From assembly GCF_021283545.2 (NCBI RefSeq), contig NZ_CP128540.1:5554501-5618500 (forward strand): a DNA stretch of 64,000 bases. The letters run 5' to 3'. The stretch's first letter is position 1. Each line of letters opens with the position of its first letter. This document shows positions 58,016-64,000 of the stretch, piece after piece. The position numbers were made by a program, and so were the translations under genes. Source of the DNA: Pseudomonas alloputida (GTDB lineage: Bacteria; Pseudomonadota; Gammaproteobacteria; Pseudomonadales; Pseudomonadaceae). A model generated the notes under the pieces. That model made no database searches. It worked only from the letters and a program-made list of their open reading frames with translations, and was not told the origin of the DNA.

Positions 58016-58774
58016 TCAGACGTAAGAATCGTCGTCCGAGAAGAACCCACCGTCATCGCTGCCAAAACCACCGTCGGCGTATCCGCCCTGGTCACTGCCC
58101 CAGCCACCGTTGTCAGCCACTTGCTGCTGCCCGACCTGGTCGTTCCAGCCACTACTGTCGCTGGCTGGCGCCGGCTCTTCCTTGATGACCTCGACGACTT
58201 CTTCCGGTTGCGAGTTGTGGTTGAACAGGCTGCTGATACCCTGCGCCAGCAGCACACCACCGGCCACACCGGCGGCGGTCTGCATGGCCCCGCCAAGGAA
58301 GCTGCTGGCCCCGCTGCGCGCAGGCGCGGCGCCATAGCCAGGCTGCGGCGCCTGAGGCTGGGCGAAACCAGGTGCCGACGGCTCGCGCCAGCCACCACCG
58401 GACGCTACAGGGGGCGCCGAAGGACGCTGTGGCTGCACCGCCGGGGCTGCGTTGCGCCCACCCGAACCAAAGATGCTGGACAAGAAGCCACCCCCGCCAT
58501 TGCTCGGCGCACTGCTGGCGGCTTGTGCCGCCTGAGCCTGGGCACGGGCCTGCTGCAGCTCGGCTTGCAGCTGCTTGTTCTGTTCGTCGAGGCGCTTGAT
58601 CGCGGCCTCCTGTACCAAAATCGCCTGGGCCATGTAGTAAGGCGCCGCCGGTTGCTGACGCACGTGCTGCTCGATGCACGCCTGGGCTTGCGCGTCACGC
58701 GGCTGACTTGGGTCTTCGGCTTGCTTGAGGCGGCCGAACAGGCCGTCGATCAGGGTTTGTTCTTCAGTGTTCAT
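58016..58774 (-). CDS. DUF2076 domain protein
   Basis: A 252-residue protein. The N-terminal DUF2076 region runs MNTEEQTLIDGLFGRLKQAEDPSQ through YYMAQAILVQEAAIKRLDEQNKQL with a coiled coil. A Pro/Gly/Ala-rich middle follows, then a hydrophobic segment (GAMQTAAGVAGGVLLAQGISSLF) and an acidic, Gly/Asp-rich tail ending in FFSDDDSYV. The function is unknown; these proteins are thought to be periplasmic or envelope-linked. The ATG at 58772-58774 is the family start. It is divergent from the YciC-like gene. Confidence 0.87.
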   Translation of the reverse strand: MNTEEQTLIDGLFGRLKQAEDPSQPRDAQAQACIEQHVRQQPAAPYYMAQAILVQEAAIKRLDEQNKQLQAELQQARAQAQAAQAASSAPSNGGGGFLSSIFGSGGRNAAPAVQPQRPSAPPVASGGGWREPSAPGFAQPQAPQPGYGAAPARSGASSFLGGAMQTAAGVAGGVLLAQGISSLFNHNSQPEEVVEVIKEEPAPASDSSGWNDQVGQQQVADNGGWGSDQGGYADGGFGSDDGGFFSDDDSYV

Positions 58775-58941
58775 GGGGCGACCTCGTGGGGTAGCGGGAC
58801 ATCGGACAGCGTCAAAGATGGGGCGTACAGGCGCGGGATTCAATCACTGCTGCGGTGAAACTTTTTTCAGCAAGTGACAGCTCCAGGCCTGCTTTGGGCT
58901 AAAGTTAGGCCCCTGTTTTTACTGCCATGCGATGTTGACTG

Positions 58942-59598
58942 ATGAATCCGCTGAGCGTTCTGCGCGACTCCCTGTACTTCTTCCGCCGTCACCTGCCAAA
59001 CATCCTCCAGCTGTGCCTACCGCTGGTGGTGGTGGAAGCCCTGCTCACCCAATTGCTGGACCGGCAGCTGGGCGACCAGGCATCACCGGCCTACGGCATG
59101 CTGGTCAGCCTGCTGTTCTACCCGCTGTACAGCGCAGCCCTGATCCTGTACCTGGACACACGCAGCAACGGCCAGGAAATCGCCAAGCGCGACCTGTTCG
59201 CCCGCGCCCTTCAACTGTGGCCGCAACTGGCCCTGCTGATACTGATCAGCTCGCTACTGATCATGGCCGGCCTTGCGCTGTTCATCTTCCCGGGGGTGTG
59301 GATCATGATCAACCTGGTGTTCGCCGAGTACCTGCTGGTGCTGCGCGGCCGGCCGGTGGTGCAGGCGATGCGCGAAAGCGCAAGCATGACCACCGGGCAT
59401 TTCATGCGCATCATGATCTGCGTCTTAGGCGTGCTGGCGCCGATCTGGCTCATCGACGGGCTGCTGTTGATGGCCTTCCCCGAGCCATCACCTGGGATGG
59501 AACTGGCCATGGACAGCCTCAGCGGCTTCCTGCAGCTGTTCAGCACCGTGGTGCTGTACCGCCTGTTCATGTTGCTGGAAGGTGAAGCCAGCACCTGA
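58942..59598 (+). CDS. YciC-like membrane protein
   Basis: A 218-residue integral membrane protein with about six hydrophobic segments. It starts MNPLSVLRDSLYFFRRHLPNI and has LYLDTRSNGQ and FIFPGVWIMINLVFAEYLLVLRG. This matches the YciC/UPF0259 family of unknown function. It is divergent from the DUF2076 gene, with a common upstream region of 167 bp. A small hypothetical gene follows. Confidence 0.82.
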   Translation: MNPLSVLRDSLYFFRRHLPNILQLCLPLVVVEALLTQLLDRQLGDQASPAYGMLVSLLFYPLYSAALILYLDTRSNGQEIAKRDLFARALQLWPQLALLILISSLLIMAGLALFIFPGVWIMINLVFAEYLLVLRGRPVVQAMRESASMTTGHFMRIMICVLGVLAPIWLIDGLLLMAFPEPSPGMELAMDSLSGFLQLFSTVVLYRLFMLLEGEAST

Positions 59599-59683
59599 GG
59601 CCACCGGGGAATGTTTTCGACCTGCCGGCTGCCCAGCCCTGGCGCCACAGTGCACATCCTCAATGCTATTCAAGGAGTGCACC

Positions 59684-60202
59684 ATGAACGAAACCATTCA
59701 GGCCGGGTACGCCAGGTCTTTTCGCGGCAAGCTGTACATGCGCACCGTCGACCGGGACATCCCGCTACGCCTCAGCCGCAGTACAGACAAGTTCGGCTGG
59801 GGCATTACCCCTGAGGATGACTGGTTGCAGGCGGGTGGAAGGCAGGACTCGCCGGTGATGGACTTTCATTACCACTCGCGGACCAACGATCGCCTGCACT
59901 ACCGCATCAGCATGCCAGGGCGCCCGGAGACCAAGAAGCTAGGATTCAGCCGCAATGGCTATCTGGGCTTCTACTGGCATGCAGAGGTTAGCGAATACTG
60001 GAAAATCGAGCCGCTGGCGCTGACAGATGAAGGACTTGTCTGCCATCTGCGCGACCAGCGGGGCTACAGGGTCGGCGCCCTCACGGATACGCCGCACAGG
60101 AGTGGGGAGTGGGTAGCCTGGCTCAACGTCGAGGAAGGCGAAGTGATCACGTTCCTATTGAGGCAGGCAGATCGAGCTTCACTGGCCGGGGCAATACGAT
60201 GA
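59684..60202 (+). CDS. Hypothetical protein, unrecognised family
   Basis: A 172-residue protein (MNETIQAGYARSFRGKLYMR...) rich in Trp and Tyr and with no signal peptide. Repeated aromatic/charged segments (FGWGITPEDDWLQAGG, YLGFYWHAEVSEYWKIEPL, GEWVAWLNVEEGEVITF) suggest a beta-sandwich, perhaps lectin-like, but this is inference. The ATG at 59684-59686 follows AAGGAG, which decides the start over upstream in-frame codons. It lies between the YciC-like gene and hrpB (convergent). I recognise no function. Confidence 0.72.
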   Translation: MNETIQAGYARSFRGKLYMRTVDRDIPLRLSRSTDKFGWGITPEDDWLQAGGRQDSPVMDFHYHSRTNDRLHYRISMPGRPETKKLGFSRNGYLGFYWHAEVSEYWKIEPLALTDEGLVCHLRDQRGYRVGALTDTPHRSGEWVAWLNVEEGEVITFLLRQADRASLAGAIR

Positions 60203-60271
60203 ATGGCACGACCACTGACACGTCGTGGCCAGCGCATGATTTTTTCGGCCTGCCGCACTCGGTGGTGTGCA

Positions 60272-62800
60272 TCAGCTCCCTCTCGGCTTGGCCCTGGCGG
60301 TAGCCTCGGCCACCAGAGGGTCGTCCGGCCAGTAGTGCTTCGGATATCGCCCTTTCAGGTCTTTCTTCACCTCGGCATAGGTCGTGCGCCAGAAACTGGC
60401 CAGGTCCTGGGTCACCTGCACCGGCCGACGCGCCGGTGACAGCAGGTGCAGCTTGACCTGCTGCCGGCCATTGGCGATGCGCGGGGTGTCGGCAAGGCCG
60501 AACAGTTCTTGCAGACGCACGGCAAGAATCGGCGGGGTTTCGCTGTAATCCAGGCGGATGTTCGAGCCGGACGGCACGGCCAAATGCGCCGGGGCCTGTT
60601 CTTCCAGGCGTTGCGGCAGCGGCCAGGGCAGCAGGTTGCGCAGCATCGACGGCAAGTCCAGCGCGGCAAAGTGGCTGAGGCGCGATACTTTGCTCAGGTA
60701 AGGCTGTAACCAGTCTTCCAGGCTGGCCAGCAGGGCTTCGTCCCCCAGGTCAGGCCATTCGCTGTGGCCATCCTTCTGCAGGTCGAGCTGACGCAGCAGC
60801 GCCACACGTGCCTGCCATTGCCGCAGTTCCGGCGTCCAGGTCAGCAGGTTCAAACCTTTGCGCCGGACCAGGCCAAGCAGCGCCCGGGTCCTGGCTTCAT
60901 CATCCAGCCCAGGCAGCGGCTCGCGGCTGAGGACCAGTTCGCCAACCTTCACCTGACGCTCGGCGCGCAACACCTGCTCGCGCTCGTCCCAATCGAGGAT
61001 ATCGACCCGCTCGACCTGCTCGGCCAGTACCCCCTCAAGCAACGCCGGATCGAATTCGGCTGCCAGATAGATCCGCTCCTCACGCTGCCCCTGGCGGCTA
61101 CCCAGGTCGGCGATCACCAGCCATGGGCACTTCATCAATGCATCGACTTCGCCAAACAGGGCCGCACGGCCGTTGGCCAGCCGATACTCCGCCCCACCCG
61201 CCCGGCGCTGCTGGGCGACCCGGTCAGGGTAGGCCAGCGCCAGCAGGGCGCCCAGCCAGCGTGGGTGGTCCGGGTCGGCGACCGGCGCACCGACCTTGCC
61301 ACGCAACAGGCCACGGTATTGCCGGGCCAGCTGACGAGCACGCTGCACACCACCCTGGCCGCCACGCGCTGCCTTGCTCTCACCGCTGACCAGCGCAAGC
61401 CGGCTGTGCAAGTCGGCACCACCGCCACGCTGGATGTCCCGCTCCCCCAGCAGTGCAGCCACATCGCAGGCCATCTGTGCCAGGCCCAGATCCTGACCCC
61501 GCAGCAACAAGTGCGCGATGCGTGGGTGAGCCGGCAGTTCGGCCATGGCCTGGCCATGTTCGCTGAGGGTGTCGCGGCTGCCCGGCCGGAAGGCGCTGAG
61601 TCGCGCCAACAGGTCCTGTGCCTGGGCGTACGCTGCAGCTGGCGGCTGGTCGAGCCAGCGCAACTGCTCGGGGGTTACACCCCAGCGCGCCAACTGCAGG
61701 GCCAGCCCGGCCAGGTCGGCCTGGAGAATCTCGGCACTGCCATGGGCGGCCAGCTGGTCATGCTGGGCCTCGGACCAAAGGCGGTAGCACACGCCGGGTT
61801 CCAGGCGGCCGGCACGCCCAGCGCGCTGGGTGGCACTGGCGCGGGAAATGCGCTGGGTGTCCAGGCGGGTCATGCCGCTGCCGGGGTCGAAGCGCGGCAC
61901 CCGGGCCAGGCCTGCGTCGATCACCACGCGCACGCCATCGATGGTCAGGCTGGTCTCAGCGATGTTGGTGGCCAGCACCACCTTGCGCAACCCCTTGGCC
62001 GGCGGGTCGATAGCGGCGCGCTGGGCATTGAGGTCGAGCTCGCCATGCAGCGGGCACAGCAGAATCTCGGGGCGCGCGCCCAGTACCTCCTGAAGGCTTT
62101 GGTGAACCCGGCGGATCTCGGCTTGCCCAGGCAGGAACACCAGCACGCTGCCGGCCTGGTCAGCCAGCGCATGCAACACGCAGTCCACCACCCGTGGCTC
62201 AATGAACTCGCCTGGCTGGAACGGCCGCCCCCAGCGGATATCCACCGGATGCATGCGGCCTTCGCTGCTGACCACCGGGGCATCGTCCAGCAACCGCGAC
62301 AGGCGTTCGCCTTCCAGGGTCGCGGACATCAGCAGAATCTTCAGTGGCGGGTCGTCACGCAGCAACTCGCGGCCGTTAAGGCTCAGCGCAAGTGCGAGAT
62401 CGGCATCCAGGCTGCGCTCGTGAAATTCGTCGAAGATCAGCAGGCCCACACCTTCCAGCGCCGGGTCGGCTTGCAGGCGGCGTGTGAGGATGCCTTCGGT
62501 CACCACTTCGATACGGGTTTTCGGCCCGACCTTGCTGTCCAGACGGATGCGGTAACCCACCGTTTCCCCAACCTGCTCGCCCAGCTCACTGGCCAGCCGT
62601 TCGGCCGCTGCCCGCGCAGCCAGGCGCCGTGGCTCGAGCATTAGGATGCTCTGCCCGGCCAGCCACGGTTCGTGCAGCAGCGCCAGTGGCACGCGGGTGG
62701 TCTTGCCAGCGCCAGGCGGCGCTTCAAGCACCACTTCGTCACGGTTTTCCAGAGCTTGGCGCAGGGCGGGCAAGGCAGCATCAATGGGTAATGAAATCAT
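60272..62800 (-). CDS. hrpB: ATP-dependent helicase HrpB
   Basis: An 842-residue DEAH/DEXH-box helicase. It has Walker A in APPGAGKTTRVP (about residues 28-39), motif II FDEFHERS (DEFH), motif III SATLEG, VATNIAETSLTIDGVR and motif VI RAGRAGRLEPG. The HA2/OB-type C-terminal region and the HrpB-specific domain with GRYPKHYWPDDP end the protein. Length and motifs match the proteobacterial family. It is presumed to act on RNA; its precise role is not known. It is divergent from the lipoprotein gene at 62917. Confidence 0.95.
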   Translation of the reverse strand: MISLPIDAALPALRQALENRDEVVLEAPPGAGKTTRVPLALLHEPWLAGQSILMLEPRRLAARAAAERLASELGEQVGETVGYRIRLDSKVGPKTRIEVVTEGILTRRLQADPALEGVGLLIFDEFHERSLDADLALALSLNGRELLRDDPPLKILLMSATLEGERLSRLLDDAPVVSSEGRMHPVDIRWGRPFQPGEFIEPRVVDCVLHALADQAGSVLVFLPGQAEIRRVHQSLQEVLGARPEILLCPLHGELDLNAQRAAIDPPAKGLRKVVLATNIAETSLTIDGVRVVIDAGLARVPRFDPGSGMTRLDTQRISRASATQRAGRAGRLEPGVCYRLWSEAQHDQLAAHGSAEILQADLAGLALQLARWGVTPEQLRWLDQPPAAAYAQAQDLLARLSAFRPGSRDTLSEHGQAMAELPAHPRIAHLLLRGQDLGLAQMACDVAALLGERDIQRGGGADLHSRLALVSGESKAARGGQGGVQRARQLARQYRGLLRGKVGAPVADPDHPRWLGALLALAYPDRVAQQRRAGGAEYRLANGRAALFGEVDALMKCPWLVIADLGSRQGQREERIYLAAEFDPALLEGVLAEQVERVDILDWDEREQVLRAERQVKVGELVLSREPLPGLDDEARTRALLGLVRRKGLNLLTWTPELRQWQARVALLRQLDLQKDGHSEWPDLGDEALLASLEDWLQPYLSKVSRLSHFAALDLPSMLRNLLPWPLPQRLEEQAPAHLAVPSGSNIRLDYSETPPILAVRLQELFGLADTPRIANGRQQVKLHLLSPARRPVQVTQDLASFWRTTYAEVKKDLKGRYPKHYWPDDPLVAEATARAKPRGS

Positions 62801-62916
62801 GGTGGTCCTCGAGCAGTCTCGCGAGTATAACGGCGAACCCAGCCTGCTCTATCATGGTCTTAACATCAGGTGCAGGCGCTTCGCTTGTCCTGCTGAACAC
62901 CTTTTCGGAGATTTAC

Positions 62917-63336
62917 ATGCGCATCTCGACCCGCGTCATCGGTGGCGCCCTCATCGCCACCTTGCTGACTCAACTGACGGCCTGCGGCACCATTTTCTAC
63001 CCGGACCGGCGCGGCCAGATCGGCGGCAAGATCGACCCTGTGGTTGCTGCAATGGATGCCATCGGTATCCTGTTCTACGTGATCCCGGGGCTCATTGCCT
63101 TCGGCATCGACTTTGCCACCGGCGCCATTTACTACCCAGGTGGCCGAACTGCCCAGGTTGACCCGGCCAAACTGCAGGAAGCCGTCAGCCCCGATGGCAA
63201 GGTCGACAACCTGAAGTTGCAGGCCATTCTGGAAAGCGAACTGGGCCAGCGCCTGCCGCTGAACGACCCACGGCTGATCCAGCACCGCGGCAGCATCGAA
63301 CAACTGGCCAGCCTGGGCCTGGTCCCGGCAGCCTGA
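62917..63336 (+). CDS. Small lipoprotein, YceK-like
   Basis: A 139-residue lipoprotein. The signal MRISTRVIGGALIATLLTQLTACG ends with lipobox LTAC (Cys at about residue 23). It continues GTIFYPDRRGQIGGKIDPVV, a hydrophobic segment (AMDAIGILFYVIPGLIAFGIDF) and TGAIYYPGG. The GT(I/L)-Y-P-R-x-G pattern resembles YceK-type polyamine/envelope lipoproteins. The ATG at 62917 was chosen because it starts a good signal; upstream codons do not. The cation-efflux gene follows 23 bp downstream. Confidence 0.8.
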   Translation: MRISTRVIGGALIATLLTQLTACGTIFYPDRRGQIGGKIDPVVAAMDAIGILFYVIPGLIAFGIDFATGAIYYPGGRTAQVDPAKLQEAVSPDGKVDNLKLQAILESELGQRLPLNDPRLIQHRGSIEQLASLGLVPAA

Positions 63337-63358
63337 GCCACAAGGACACTGACCACGG

Positions 63359-64000
63359 ATGATCACTACCCCGGCTGAACACCAGCGCCTGCTCCGCCTT
63401 GCCACGCGCGCATCACTGGCGGTGGCCGGCATCCTGGTGCTGAGCAAGGCGCTGGCCTGGTGGCTGAGCGGGTCGGTGAGCCTGCTGGCCGGGCTGACCG
63501 ACTCGGCACTGGACGCCGTGGCCTCGTTCCTCAACCTGCTGGCGGTGCACTACGCCCTGCGCCCGGCCGACGACGATCACCGGTTCGGCCATGGCAAGGC
63601 CGAGGCCTTGGCCGGTATGGCGCAGGCGCTGTTCATCGGTGGCAGTGCGGTGCTGATCGGGGTGCAGGCGGTCGAGCGTCTGTACACCCCGCAACCGCTG
63701 GGTGATACCTCCATCGGTATCGCGGTGATGCTGCTGTCGCTGGTGCTGACGGTCGCCCTGCTGGCGCTGCAGTACAAGGTCATCCGGCTCACCGGCTCCA
63801 CTGCGGTACGGGCAGATTCCCTGCACTACCGTTCTGACTTGTTGCTCAACGGCAGCATTCTGCTGGCCCTGTTGCTGACGCGTTTTGGCTGGCCGCAGCT
63901 GGATGCGCTGTTCGGCCTGGGCATCGCCTTTTACATCCTCTGGAGTGCGTTGCAGATTGCCCGCGAAAGTACGGCGATCCTGATGGACAAGGCCTTACCC
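63359..64000 (+). CDS. fieF: Cation-efflux transporter FieF-like, 3' end outside the window
   Basis: The first 214 residues of a CDF-family metal exporter. It starts MITTPAEHQRLLRLATRAS, then has the first membrane segments with the zinc/iron-site LLAGLTDSALDAVAS (D-x3-D pattern) and HRFGHGKAEALAGM. A later membrane segment carries the second D-x3-D-type site (RADSLHYRSDLLLN). The reading frame is still open at the window edge; the family is about 290-300 residues. It probably exports Fe(II)/Zn(II) from the cytoplasm. Confidence 0.93.
   Translation, partial: MITTPAEHQRLLRLATRASLAVAGILVLSKALAWWLSGSVSLLAGLTDSALDAVASFLNLLAVHYALRPADDDHRFGHGKAEALAGMAQALFIGGSAVLIGVQAVERLYTPQPLGDTSIGIAVMLLSLVLTVALLALQYKVIRLTGSTAVRADSLHYRSDLLLNGSILLALLLTRFGWPQLDALFGLGIAFYILWSALQIARESTAILMDKALP

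Overview
The window is chromosomal DNA from a Pseudomonas, most likely of the P. putida group. The evidence is the gene order dnaK-grpE-recN-fur-bamE-ratA-smpB, the tmRNA tag ANDENYGAEYKLAA, GC-rich codon use in most genes, and many intergenic REP palindromes of the putida type. No organism name is given, so this rests on recognition of genes and repeats.

Layout. (1) 1-6.6 kb: housekeeping block with dnaK (3' end outside the window) and grpE under sigma32-type promoters, recN behind a LexA-like box, fur, bamE, ratA and smpB. (2) 6.6-13.4 kb: lactate utilisation, with lldR divergent from lldP-lldD-dld and a perfect FadR-type operator before lldP. (3) 13.7-14.5 kb: a small exported protein and ssrA (tmRNA). 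(4) 14.5-25.3 kb: an accessory region next to ssrA, part of it AT-richer. It holds a structured intergenic element, a DUF6124/DUF3077 pair, a frameshifted nuclease-like gene, a lipoprotein, a type I restriction-modification system (hsdR, hsdM, hsdS), an OLD-like ATPase-TOPRIM protein and an overlapping 46-codon ORF. (5) 25.3-31.8 kb: one Ldh2-family dehydrogenase gene cut into three pieces by two near-identical IS66 elements and one IS256-family element. Target duplications allow the 349-residue frame to be rebuilt. (6) 31.9-39.2 kb: a catabolic operon with a polar amino acid-type ABC transporter, an M24 protein that carries the catalytic and metal residues of the DMSP lyase DddP, an FMN/FAD/Fe-S oxidoreductase, and a divergent TetR regulator with palindromic sites. 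The broken Ldh2 gene was probably the distal gene of this operon. (7) 39.3-47.6 kb: a TonB receptor with an STN domain, a GabP-type permease, and glucarate catabolism (gudD, gudP-like transporter, divergent FadR-type regulator with paired operators). (8) 47.6-64 kb: ordinary chromosome with an MDR oxidoreductase, a HAD phosphatase, tesB, GNAT, a histidine phosphatase, an HDAC-like deacetylase, a flavoprotein overlapping a cluster of DnaA boxes, rhlE, yedA, a DnaQ-like exonuclease, an NYN protein, DUF2076, a YciC-like protein, hrpB, a lipoprotein and the start of a cation-efflux gene.

Most worth following: the DddP-like operon with its IS-destroyed dehydrogenase, the OLD-like gene and its overlapping small ORF inside the type I RM locus, and the structured element downstream of ssrA.
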